Assembly: GCA_943372215.1 (NCBI GenBank)
Contig: CALRXU020000004.1
Span: 174,501-238,500, forward strand
DNA from: UBA6183 sp943372215
Lineage (GTDB): Bacteria; Bacteroidota; Bacteroidia; UKL13-3
Length of the DNA: 64,000 nt
Reading direction: 5' to 3'
This document shows, one piece after another, positions 25,263 through 33,560 of the stretch; the first letter of the stretch is position 1; each line of letters begins with the position of its first letter. Below the pieces are notes generated by a model. It made no database searches, was not told the origin of the DNA, and worked only from the letters and a program-made list of their open reading frames with translations. Made by a program: the position numbers and the translations under genes.

Positions 25263-26105
25263 ATGAAAAAAGTAAACCTGTTTATATGCTGTTTATCATT
25301 ACTTCTTATTGCTTGTGAGCGATATGAACTTGTAGATGTCAATTTAAAATTTAAAAGTAAAGTAGTGGCATCTTTAATTATGCAGGGAGATAGTGCAGTG
25401 GGCAGTTTAATGTTAACCAGAACAACTCCGGTAATTGGAACCAAAACAGCCGATAGTCCAGCCTACATTACCAATGGGGAAGTGTATTTAACCAACCGGA
25501 ATGTGCGTTATCCTTTTGTATACGATAGTACTACGCAAAGGTATATGGTAGATTTAGGAGGCACCTCCTTTATGCCTGGAGAAAGGTATGATTTAAAAGT
25601 GATTACGCCCAACGAAGTGGTAACAGGGAGTACAGTTGTGCCAGTAGCGCCTCAAATTCAATGCACGGTATTTCAAGAATCAGTACCCAGAAATGGTGCC
25701 TATTATAATCAGGTGCGTATTCGGTACACATTAATAGCTCCGGCAGTAGCCAACATCTATTTATCACCTAGTTTTGTAAACGATGATTCTTCAGAAACGA
25801 TATTAAGCAATGTTGTTTATAACGATAAGCTTGTTACTAGAATAAAGCAGGGCGAAACCTTAGAAAAAGTTTATGGAAGTTATTATCCCTTCGAATTACC
25901 AGGTTTTGTAGCCAGACTTAAGCTTAAAATAGCGTCTTGTGATGATGTAGGTGCCAGTTATTACAATAAATACGGGATGGAAGCTTTTGATGGATTTGGA
26001 GGCCCGTTTCAGCAGCCCATCATAGCCATAAGCAACTTAAGCAATGGTATAGGGATATTAGGGGCGCTTACATTAGCCCCTGAACAATCGTTTCCTATAA
26101 AATAA
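25263..26105 (+). CDS. DUF4249 lipoprotein, partner of the upstream TonB receptor
   Basis: A 280-residue lipoprotein. The signal sequence ends in a lipobox (SLLLIAC-ERYE), so it is probably anchored to the outer membrane. The body is beta-rich, in DUF4249 style, with VVASLIMQGDSAVGSLMLTRTTPV near the N-terminus and a second half of strands and loops; DUF4249 proteins are encoded next to FecA-like receptors and are thought to act as surface partners. Its start is just two bases after the receptor stop, so the two are one transcript. Paralogous to the gene at 31028. Confidence 0.86.
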   Translation: MKKVNLFICCLSLLLIACERYELVDVNLKFKSKVVASLIMQGDSAVGSLMLTRTTPVIGTKTADSPAYITNGEVYLTNRNVRYPFVYDSTTQRYMVDLGGTSFMPGERYDLKVITPNEVVTGSTVVPVAPQIQCTVFQESVPRNGAYYNQVRIRYTLIAPAVANIYLSPSFVNDDSSETILSNVVYNDKLVTRIKQGETLEKVYGSYYPFELPGFVARLKLKIASCDDVGASYYNKYGMEAFDGFGGPFQQPIIAISNLSNGIGILGALTLAPEQSFPIK

Positions 26106-26117
26106 TTTTAATACCCA

Positions 26118-26146
26118 TAGGGGTTTACCTATTTTTATTCATCTAT
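26118..26146 (+). promoter_or_regulatory. Putative ECF sigma promoter (TAGGGGT ... CATCTAT)
   Basis: TAGGGGT (26118-26124), 15 bases, then CATCTAT (26140-26146), 12 bases before the FecR start. It matches two similar sites at 27721 and 28736. The sigma factor encoded downstream is a candidate to read it; this is inference from the repeat of the pattern in the same locus. Confidence 0.5.
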
Positions 26147-26157
26147 TAAGTGATTAA

Positions 26158-27135
26158 ATGCAACATACGATGAGTCCAAACGATTACAATTTAATGGTAA
26201 AAAAGCTGTCAAACCAATGCAGCCTTGAGGAGGAACGTGAATTTAACACATGGTTGGCATTGAGCGAAGCCAACAGAAAGGCATATAATGAGCTGCAACT
26301 GATTTGGGAAAACAGCACAGAGAAATCACTAGAACTTGATGTGGATGTTGCGTGGCAAAAAGTAGCCAAAAAAACAGCACCAAAAACAGTTCGACTTCCT
26401 TTACATGTGATGCGATATGCAGCGGCCATTGCCGTTTTTATGGTGTTGGGGTTTTGGGCCCTTTCGGTGCTTCGCAAACCAACTACGTTAATACAAACTG
26501 CGGCAAATGAGCTAAAACAAGTGGAATTGCCTGATGGCAGCAAAGTATGGCTGCATGAATATTCTAAGCTGTTTTTTGAAGATAACTTAAAAGGCGATAA
26601 AAGAGAGCTTAAACTCGAAGGACTGGCTTTTTTTGAAGTAAAAAGAGATGAAGCGCATCCTTTTATCATTACCACACCCCATGGAAAAGTGGAAGTATTG
26701 GGCACCTCATTTGAAGTGTCAGCCTATAAAAATGAATCATTTGAGCGGGTTACGGTTCGTTCGGGTAAAGTTAAATTTCAACAAGAATCTGGCAACTCTG
26801 TAATATTAACTGCCAACCAACAAGCCATTACCAATAAAGAAGGAACCATTGATTCAGCCACTGTTGAAGCAACAGAACTGGTATCATGGATAAAAAACCA
26901 ACTTGATTTTGAGGATGAAACCATGGATAAAGTGGTGGAAAAAATATCCCGCTATTTTCATGTAACGGTAAAACTCAGCAACAACGAAATAGCCAACTGC
27001 CACTTTACAGGAAGCTTTAAAAAGCCTGATATCAAACAATTGTTAGAAACCATCTGTAAAACATTATCCTTAGAACAAATCAAACAAGGCGATAACATTA
27101 TATTAAAAGGCAAAGGCTGCGAAACCACCAAATAA
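26158..27135 (+). CDS. FecR-family anti-sigma factor
   Basis: Inner-membrane anti-sigma/sensor that relays the receptor state to an ECF sigma factor. The 325 residues comprise an N-terminal cytoplasmic DUF4880-like helix domain (YNLMVKKLSNQCSLEEEREFNTWL), one TM helix (YAAAIAVFMVLGFWALSVL, ~82-100), a periplasmic FecR domain (VELPDGSKVWLHEYSKLFFEDN, then VEVLGTSFEVSAYK) and a DUF4974 STN-like tail (DETMDKVVEKISRYFHVTVKL). Its position upstream of the sigma gene reverses the usual sigma-then-FecR order in this phylum. A putative ECF promoter lies just before it. Confidence 0.93.
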   Translation: MQHTMSPNDYNLMVKKLSNQCSLEEEREFNTWLALSEANRKAYNELQLIWENSTEKSLELDVDVAWQKVAKKTAPKTVRLPLHVMRYAAAIAVFMVLGFWALSVLRKPTTLIQTAANELKQVELPDGSKVWLHEYSKLFFEDNLKGDKRELKLEGLAFFEVKRDEAHPFIITTPHGKVEVLGTSFEVSAYKNESFERVTVRSGKVKFQQESGNSVILTANQQAITNKEGTIDSATVEATELVSWIKNQLDFEDETMDKVVEKISRYFHVTVKLSNNEIANCHFTGSFKKPDIKQLLETICKTLSLEQIKQGDNIILKGKGCETTK

Positions 27136-27141
27136 ACCAAT

Positions 27142-27720
27142 ATGTCAGCAGATACCATAGATTTATTTAGTGAAGTTAAAAATAACAACAGAAATGCCTA
27201 TGAGGCATTGTTCAGGCAGTTGTATACCCCATTGGTGAGGTTTGCAAGAGAGATTGTGAAAGATACAGATGCTGCAGAAGACTTGGTACAAGAAGTGTTT
27301 GTTAAAATTTGGGAGAGACGACATCAAATACAAATAGAAACGGGTATAAAATCTTATTTGTATATGGCCGTGAAAAACCAGTGTTTAAATGCATTGAGAA
27401 TTGAGCAACGAAATGCATTTCTTTCAGATGATTTTAACGATGACTTACGTGTGGCCAATAATCAAACTGATTTACAAACCAACACCATTCATTTAAAGCA
27501 GCACATTGCCGAGGCCATTGAAAAACTCCCACCACGTTGTGCACTTATCTTTAAAATGAGTCGATTCGAAGAAAAAACATACCAGGAAATTGCAGACGCA
27601 CTTGAGTTGTCTGTAAAAACTATTGAAAACCAAATGGGAAAAGCCTTGCAATTGCTAAGGCTTCATTTGGGTTCGTACTTAAATGCACTGCTTATTTTTG
27701 CAATAAATTTTTTCTTATAG
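27142..27720 (+). CDS. ECF sigma factor (Bacteroidota sigma-70 family 1)
   Basis: RNA polymerase sigma factor of the extracytoplasmic-function type. The 192-residue protein has a sigma-2 domain (AYEALFRQLYTPLVRFAREIV, DAAEDLVQEVFVKIWERR) and a sigma-4 domain (LPPRCALIFKMSRFEEKTYQEIA, LSVKTIENQMGKALQLL). It lies 6 bases after the FecR stop, so the two are made together. A TAGGGGT site begins right after its stop codon, suggesting that it drives the next gene and probably FecR and itself. Its C-terminal extension is mildly hydrophobic (LGSYLNALLIFAINFFL), which is unusual and could touch the membrane or FecR. Confidence 0.94.
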   Translation: MSADTIDLFSEVKNNNRNAYEALFRQLYTPLVRFAREIVKDTDAAEDLVQEVFVKIWERRHQIQIETGIKSYLYMAVKNQCLNALRIEQRNAFLSDDFNDDLRVANNQTDLQTNTIHLKQHIAEAIEKLPPRCALIFKMSRFEEKTYQEIADALELSVKTIENQMGKALQLLRLHLGSYLNALLIFAINFFL

Positions 27721-27750
27721 TAGGGGTAAGGCATTTGGAATTTTGTCTTA
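27721..27750 (+). promoter_or_regulatory. Putative ECF sigma promoter (TAGGGGT ... TGTCTTA)
   Basis: TAGGGGT (27721-27727), 16 bases, then TGTCTTA (27744-27750), starting directly behind the sigma-factor stop codon and 28 bases before the start of the T9SS gene. One of three similar sites in the locus. Confidence 0.5.
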
Positions 27751-27778
27751 CTTATATCAATTAAAAGACATATATAAG

Positions 27779-28678
27779 ATGAAAAATTTAAACCAAATGA
27801 TGCGGATAACTTTAGCCGCAATGATGCTTCCCCTAACGTTGTTTTCCCAAATACAAGATGGCGGTTTTGAACAATGGGATTCCGTTCCGTTCTCTATGGG
27901 GGGAAAGAACCATTTACCCAAAGGTTGGTTTGAAACCAACAATGAAGTAAGTTATCTTGACAAGTCAGAATGGCCAGTAACGCGCACAAACGATGCTTAT
28001 CGCGGGAAGTATGCTATTCAACTAAAAAACGTGGTCAATTCTCTTCCGCAAAACGCTATGCTCATGACAAGAAGTGGATCTGGAGAAAATGTAAATAACA
28101 AAATTCCAATAACTGGTAAGCCATCTAGGCTAGATTGTTATTACAAGTTCTTCTTGCAAAGTGACGATACGTTTAACGTGTCAGTCTATCTCACCAAAGG
28201 TGAAGATGTTATTGGCATAGGAACAGCCGTTAAATTTATTCAACGGGTAGATTATACAAAACTAAGCGTACCTATTATGTATGCACCAGGCAGCAATGTA
28301 ATGCCTGATAGCGCAGTCATCATCTTTAGTTTGGGCAGTCCAACTTTTATGGTTGAAGGCACTAGATTAATTATTGATGAAGTGACATTCGGTTATTCTA
28401 CTGGATTAGCAGAACAAATTCCTTCTTTAAATGCGGATGTAAAAATCTGGCCAAACCCCGCAACAGATCAGGTTAACATAAGTGTATCCAATGCAAATAA
28501 ACAAGTTACCATAGAGTTAATCAATACACTTGGAGAAACCATTCAACGTCAGGTGGAACTCGCGCAAGGCGATAAAACAACGGTTACATTTGACCTAGCT
28601 GGCTTAAACACGGGTATTTACTTTGTAAAGGTCACGGATAATACTGGCTCAAAAGGATTCAGGCTCATTCATCAATAA
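27779..28678 (+). CDS. Secreted protein with T9SS type A sorting domain
   Basis: A 299-residue exported protein. It begins with a signal peptide (IMRI..AAMMLPLTLFSQ), followed by a beta-sandwich-like domain opening with DGGFEQWDSVPF and containing GKYAIQLKNV, a layout resembling carbohydrate-binding or PCMD-type domains. The C-terminus is a T9SS sorting domain of the type A family (VKIWPNPATDQVNISV, GIYFVKVTD). It is thus exported across the outer membrane by the Por system and probably kept on the surface. ATG 27779 gives the signal; upstream in-frame codons are not supported. It is the first gene after the sigma factor and ends before a strong terminator. Confidence 0.85.
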   Translation: MKNLNQMMRITLAAMMLPLTLFSQIQDGGFEQWDSVPFSMGGKNHLPKGWFETNNEVSYLDKSEWPVTRTNDAYRGKYAIQLKNVVNSLPQNAMLMTRSGSGENVNNKIPITGKPSRLDCYYKFFLQSDDTFNVSVYLTKGEDVIGIGTAVKFIQRVDYTKLSVPIMYAPGSNVMPDSAVIIFSLGSPTFMVEGTRLIIDEVTFGYSTGLAEQIPSLNADVKIWPNPATDQVNISVSNANKQVTIELINTLGETIQRQVELAQGDKTTVTFDLAGLNTGIYFVKVTDNTGSKGFRLIHQ

Positions 28679-28686
28679 ACAAATCA

Positions 28687-28730
28687 CCATAAAAAAAATC
28701 CGTTTGGCAACAAACGGATTTTTTTTATGG
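28687..28730. terminator. Strong intrinsic terminator
   Basis: A perfect 20-bp inverted repeat (28687-28706 and 28711-28730) with the GC-rich part TCCGTTTG-gcaa-CAAACGGA flanked by A8 and T8. It ends the T9SS transcript just before the next promoter and works for either strand. Confidence 0.9.
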
Positions 28731-28735
28731 TCAAA

Positions 28736-28764
28736 TAGGGGTGAAACCTGTAAAAATCATCTTA
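28736..28764 (+). promoter_or_regulatory. Putative ECF sigma promoter (TAGGGGT ... CATCTTA)
   Basis: TAGGGGT (28736-28742), 15 bases, then CATCTTA (28758-28764), directly after the terminator and 19 bases before the second receptor gene. Confidence 0.5.
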
Positions 28765-28783
28765 TCCATACAAGCCTTTTAAC

Positions 28784-31024
28784 ATGAAAAGAATTTTATT
28801 ATTAGTAGCACTCATTGTTTTTCTTAAATCAACCCATGCCCAACAAGCATTAGAAGGGTTTATACAAGATGCAGCAACAGGAGAAGCGTTAATTGGTGTT
28901 ACAGTCTTTACTGGCGATAAAAAACATGGAACAGCAACAAACGCTTACGGCTACTTTAACCTGTATGTAAAACAATCAGACACTTTGTATTTTCAATACT
29001 TAGGTTACCAGCCTGATTTTGTAGTGATCAATAATTTTGAGGATGTACTTATCAAACTAAAACCTCAAACCCAAACACTGAAACAAGCAGAGGTAAAAGC
29101 TACGCGTTTTCAAACCAAACAAATGGGTACCCAGTTTATGGATATTAAATTGCTCAACCAAATACCAGCTTTGGGAGGCGAACGCGATTTGATTAAAGCT
29201 TTTCAATTAATGCCCGGGGTTAAAAAGGGCGCTGATGGAACCGCTACCATGTTGGTAAGGGGAGGTGCCCAAGATCAAAACTTGGTGTTGCTTGATGATG
29301 CTCCTGTGTACAATCCAACGCATTTGTTGGGCTTTTTCTCTTTGTTTAATACAGATGCCGTAAGGGAAGCTTCCATGCAAACAGGTGGTTTTACAGCAAA
29401 CTATGGCGGTCGTTTATCTTCCGTGTTAGATGTGCATACCATGGAAGGTAACAACCAACGCATGGAGTACAGCGGCTCTGTCGGGCTATTGGCAAGTAGG
29501 TTGGCCATACAAGGTCCGTTGTCAAATGGGAAGGGCTCATTTTTAGTTGCCGGACGTGTTAGCTACATTGATAAGGTATATCAAGCTGTAGGTAGAAATT
29601 TGCCATTTTATTTCTATGATTTTAATGCAAAAGCAAATTATTCCATTACAGAAAGAGACCGACTTTTCTTAAGCATATATAATGGAAAAGACGTGCTAAA
29701 TGACAGCCGTGAAGATGCAAATAACAGCATCAAATTTGGCTCAAGAATGGGCAATCAGATAGCCTCACTAAGATGGAACAGGGCATTCGCCAATAAACAA
29801 CTGTTTTCTAATATGGTATTGTTTAGTAGTCAATACAGTTATGACATCAGTGCAAAATTAAATGAAAGCAGCATGTCAATTCGTTCGCGCATAGCCGACC
29901 TGGGTTTAAGATACACCATCAACCACCGTTTGTCCAATAAAACAACCTTAAAATATGGAGGAGAACTGATTCGCCATACTTTTGTGCCTACCACCACCAA
30001 GTTAACTGGAGATTTTAACGACAACATTAGCCCTCAAGAAAAACAAGTTAACTTAATGAACGAAGGGGCATTGTTTGTATCAGCAGATTATGCCATTACA
30101 CAAAAGTGGAGTTCAACAATTGGTTTAAGGGCATCTGCTGCGCAGGTTAAAAACGCAAGTTATTCAAAATTAGAGCCTAGGGCGCAATTGAATTACCAAC
30201 TAAACTCTACTACCCAACTTGCATTTTCTTACGCAAAAATGGTACAGTACATGTTTTTACTCTCAGCCTCCTCAACATTTTTACCAACTGATTTGTGGTA
30301 TGGTGTTACCGAACAAATTAAACCACAACAAGCGGATATATTTTCAGTTGGTTACAACTTTACCAAAGAGAATTATTTAACCAAGGTAGAGGCTTATTAC
30401 AAGCCAATGTTTAACCTGGTGGAATACAGAGAAGGCACTGCTGATTTTGTGAACACAAATATTAACGATCATGTGGTTCAAGGCAAAGGAAACGCTTATG
30501 GCCTTGACTGGTTGAACCGTTACAACCAAGGCAAAGTATCTGTTATGTTTGGGTATACCTTATCATGGAGCAATCGCCAGTTTAATGAGCTAAACAATGG
30601 CAAAGCCTTTTTAGCACGTTTTGACCGCAGACATGACTTGAACCTGATGGTTACCTATGATTTTACCAAGCAGATTAGTCTTTCGGGTGTTTGGAGTTAT
30701 GCTACAGGATCAAGGTTTACACCAGTATCAGGATATTTTATGATGCCGGCTGGTAACTACAGCAGCATTGAATTGTTACCCATTTATACCGGACGAAATG
30801 CGGTTCAGCTTTCAGCAGCGCATAAATTAGATTTGAACCTCATCATTAAAAGTAAAGAACATAAAAAACTGAAATCAGAATGGCACATTGGTGCATATAA
30901 TTTATACAACCAAACACAGCCTTACCGCATTAAGTTAGTTGACAATGCAGACGGAACCAAAAGCTACAAGCAAGTGGGGTTATTTGGTTTTATTCCATCA
31001 GTTTCTTACCAAGTTAAATTTTAA
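28784..31024 (+). CDS. TonB-dependent receptor (no STN domain)
   Basis: Outer-membrane receptor of 746 residues. A signal peptide (MKRILLLVALIVFLKSTHAQQ) is followed by a carboxypeptidase-regulatory domain (GFIQDAATGEALIGVTVFTG), a plug (MLVRGGAQDQNLVLLDDAP) and a barrel ending SYQVKF. Without an STN domain it should transport but not signal, unlike its neighbour at 22694. The two receptors share the plug layout and DxxLLDDA-type motifs, so they are paralogues. It is separated from the previous gene by a strong terminator and a putative ECF promoter, so it forms a separate transcription unit with the following DUF4249 gene. The substrate is unknown. Confidence 0.92.
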   Translation: MKRILLLVALIVFLKSTHAQQALEGFIQDAATGEALIGVTVFTGDKKHGTATNAYGYFNLYVKQSDTLYFQYLGYQPDFVVINNFEDVLIKLKPQTQTLKQAEVKATRFQTKQMGTQFMDIKLLNQIPALGGERDLIKAFQLMPGVKKGADGTATMLVRGGAQDQNLVLLDDAPVYNPTHLLGFFSLFNTDAVREASMQTGGFTANYGGRLSSVLDVHTMEGNNQRMEYSGSVGLLASRLAIQGPLSNGKGSFLVAGRVSYIDKVYQAVGRNLPFYFYDFNAKANYSITERDRLFLSIYNGKDVLNDSREDANNSIKFGSRMGNQIASLRWNRAFANKQLFSNMVLFSSQYSYDISAKLNESSMSIRSRIADLGLRYTINHRLSNKTTLKYGGELIRHTFVPTTTKLTGDFNDNISPQEKQVNLMNEGALFVSADYAITQKWSSTIGLRASAAQVKNASYSKLEPRAQLNYQLNSTTQLAFSYAKMVQYMFLLSASSTFLPTDLWYGVTEQIKPQQADIFSVGYNFTKENYLTKVEAYYKPMFNLVEYREGTADFVNTNINDHVVQGKGNAYGLDWLNRYNQGKVSVMFGYTLSWSNRQFNELNNGKAFLARFDRRHDLNLMVTYDFTKQISLSGVWSYATGSRFTPVSGYFMMPAGNYSSIELLPIYTGRNAVQLSAAHKLDLNLIIKSKEHKKLKSEWHIGAYNLYNQTQPYRIKLVDNADGTKSYKQVGLFGFIPSVSYQVKF

Positions 31025-31027
31025 CAC

Positions 31028-31909
31028 ATGAAAAATACCAACATCTTTCTTTTTTTGCTTTTGGTTATTGTTGTGGTTTCCTGCACACCTCAACCATTAG
31101 ATATTGATATTCCTGAGGCACCGTCAAAACCTGTAATGGCTTCCCAGTTTATATATGATTCAAACTCCAACCAATCAGTATTTACCATTACGTTAACACG
31201 AACCCTTTCGGTAACCAAAGATCGCGCACCTGTGATTGACTCCAATGGCATTGATGTTGATGAAAATTTATTTATTCAGGGGGCTAAAGTAACATTGCAA
31301 ACAACTGGGGGAACATATGAACTTAATGAAGCTGAATTAGGCGTTTACATTGCTATTAACGTTGGTTTTCAACCTGGTGAAGTTTGTAAGATTGAAGCCA
31401 AAGATGTTGAAGGCAACACCATTGTTGAGTCAAAAACCATTGCTATGCCAGTAAAAGCATTTAGCAGTGTAGGTATTGTAAAAAGGGAGGGTAAACACAT
31501 ACTTGAGTATACTTTAGAAGACAACCCATCCGCCTCCAATTGGTATGTAGTAAACTACTTTACTAGAGCACAAAAAGACAGTGTAGGTAGATACAACGAC
31601 CCTAAGTTTATTGCCAGGCAACTCACTGAACAAAAGCTGGATTTTGAATTATATACGGATGCTGACTTTGTAAATGGAATAGTAAAAGCATCTAAAAAAC
31701 TCCCCCCAACCGATTTAGATACCATGGCAGTTGCTGTTTCTGAAATTACAAAAGGCTATTTTGATTTCCTTACGGTACAAAAAAGATATGGTAAATTAAT
31801 CAACCAATTGCGTGGCGAAGCACTTAGTTTTCCAACAAACGTTTCAGGTGGTTTAGGATATTTTAACATCAACCAGCCTCAGTTGTATATTTTGGAAATA
31901 AAAAGATAA
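31028..31909 (+). CDS. DUF4249 lipoprotein, partner of the second TonB receptor
   Basis: A 293-residue lipoprotein with a lipobox (VIVVVSC-TPQP). After the anchor comes a beta-rich domain beginning KPVMASQFIYDSNSNQSVFTITLTRTL, matching the start of the first DUF4249 protein at 25263, with a probable Ig-like front and a loop-rich second half. It starts 3 bases after the receptor stop codon. Its role is likely the same as that of its paralogue: outer-membrane partner of the receptor. A 179 bp gap without clear features separates it from lpdA. Confidence 0.86.
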   Translation: MKNTNIFLFLLLVIVVVSCTPQPLDIDIPEAPSKPVMASQFIYDSNSNQSVFTITLTRTLSVTKDRAPVIDSNGIDVDENLFIQGAKVTLQTTGGTYELNEAELGVYIAINVGFQPGEVCKIEAKDVEGNTIVESKTIAMPVKAFSSVGIVKREGKHILEYTLEDNPSASNWYVVNYFTRAQKDSVGRYNDPKFIARQLTEQKLDFELYTDADFVNGIVKASKKLPPTDLDTMAVAVSEITKGYFDFLTVQKRYGKLINQLRGEALSFPTNVSGGLGYFNINQPQLYILEIKR

Positions 31910-32088
31910 ATTTAAGTGATTGTTTATAAGTGTTTTGTGTTTGTAATGAAGGGTTTCTAACGCCATTCGTTCATGGGCCAAATGCATACCTGAGTAATAT
32001 CAATAGTATCCGGTTGATAAAACAGTTTTAAGATGATTATATTCGCATCCGCATAAGCAGGCTAAGCTTTGCACTAATATAATCTGAT

Positions 32089-33489
32089 ATGACAAAATAC
32101 GATGTAACTATTATTGGTTCAGGTCCTGGTGGCTATGTAGCTGCAATACGATGTGCGCAACTGGGTTTTAAAACTGCCATAATAGAAAAATACAATACGC
32201 TTGGCGGTACTTGTTTAAATGTAGGTTGTATCCCTTCTAAAGCATTGTTAGATTCTTCGGAACATTTTCACAACGCTACACATACATTTACGGCACATGG
32301 CATTGATATCGTTGGTGAGGTGCAAGTAAATTTAAAGCAGATGATTGAGCGCAAGAATGGCGTAGTTAAACAAACTTGTGACGGGATAGACTTCTTAATG
32401 AAGAAAAACAAAATTGATGTATACCATGGTATTGGCTCTTTTGTGAGCAAAAATACCATTAAAATCAATGGCGAAAAGGAAGAGACAATAGAAACTGATA
32501 AGGTAATTATTGCCACAGGTTCAAAGCCGGCCAACCTCCCCGGTATTGAGATAGACAAGAAAAGAATCATCACCAGCACAGAAGCATTAAACATGACCGA
32601 AGTTCCCAAGCACCTGATCATTATTGGTGGTGGAGTTATAGGATTAGAGTTAGGTTCCGTTTATGCCCGATTAGGTGCAAAAGTTACGGTGATTGAATAC
32701 ACGGCAAGCATTATCCCAACCATGGATGGCGCTTTGGGGAAAGAGTTACAGCGGGTGTTGCGCAAACAAGGTTTTGATTTTTATTTTAGCCATAAAGTAA
32801 AAACAGCCACAACAAAGGGTAATGAAGTAACAGTAAGTGCCGAAAACGAAAAAGGGGAGTTGGTGGAGTTTAAAGGAGATTATTGCTTGGTAAGTGTGGG
32901 CCGAAAAGCATACACCGAAGGGCTGGGTTTAGAAAATATTGGACTTAAAACGGATGAGCGTGGACGCATTGAAACCGACAACCATTTAGAGACAGCCATA
33001 AAAGGAATTTACGCCATTGGTGATGTGGTGAAAGGTGCGATGTTAGCACACAAAGCAGAGGAAGAAGGCGTTTTTGTAGCCGAAACAATGGCTGGACAGA
33101 AACCGCACATCAACTACAACCTTATTCCAGGAGTGGTTTACACCTGGCCTGAAGTAGCCGGAGTTGGACAAACGGAAGAAGAATTAAAAAAGGCAGGTAA
33201 AAAATATAAAATGGGTTCATTCCCTATGCGTGCTTTAGGGCGTGCCAGAGCCAGCATGGATATTGATGGCTTGGTTAAAGTGTTGGCAGACGCTGAGACC
33301 GATGAGATTTTAGGCGTACACATGATTGGGCCGCGTGTTGCAGATTTAATTGCTGAGGCTGTCGTGGCCATGGAGTTTAGGGCAAGTGCAGAGGATGTAA
33401 GCAGAATGAGCCATGCGCACCCAACTTATACAGAAGCTATGAAAGAAGCTTGTTTAGCTGCCACAGCCAACAGGGCATTACACGTGTAA
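32089..33489 (+). CDS. lpdA: Dihydrolipoyl dehydrogenase (E3)
   Basis: FAD flavoprotein that reoxidises dihydrolipoamide with NAD+ for the 2-oxoacid dehydrogenase and glycine cleavage complexes. The 466-residue protein has the FAD-binding GSGPGGYVAAIRCAQLG, the redox disulfide GGTCLNVGCIPSKALL (C-x4-C), the NAD-binding IIGGGVIGLELGSVYARLG and the C-terminal HAHPTYTEAM with the catalytic His. It has its own terminator after the stop and is separated from sucB by the receptor locus. Identification is secure. Confidence 0.97.
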   Translation: MTKYDVTIIGSGPGGYVAAIRCAQLGFKTAIIEKYNTLGGTCLNVGCIPSKALLDSSEHFHNATHTFTAHGIDIVGEVQVNLKQMIERKNGVVKQTCDGIDFLMKKNKIDVYHGIGSFVSKNTIKINGEKEETIETDKVIIATGSKPANLPGIEIDKKRIITSTEALNMTEVPKHLIIIGGGVIGLELGSVYARLGAKVTVIEYTASIIPTMDGALGKELQRVLRKQGFDFYFSHKVKTATTKGNEVTVSAENEKGELVEFKGDYCLVSVGRKAYTEGLGLENIGLKTDERGRIETDNHLETAIKGIYAIGDVVKGAMLAHKAEEEGVFVAETMAGQKPHINYNLIPGVVYTWPEVAGVGQTEEELKKAGKKYKMGSFPMRALGRARASMDIDGLVKVLADAETDEILGVHMIGPRVADLIAEAVVAMEFRASAEDVSRMSHAHPTYTEAMKEACLAATANRALHV

Positions 33490-33509
33490 ATAAAATTGAG
33501 CATTAAAAC

Positions 33510-33541
33510 AAAGAGCCGCCCCGAATTCGGGGCGGCTCTTT
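33510..33541. terminator. Bidirectional terminator between lpdA and the Omp28 gene
   Basis: A perfect 32-base palindrome (AAAGAGCCGCCCCGAA then TTCGGGGCGGCTCTTT) with a following T-run on the plus strand and an A-rich start for the minus strand. It terminates lpdA and the converging 33561 gene. Confidence 0.9.
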
Positions 33542-33560
33542 TTATGAATAAAGTCCGTAA

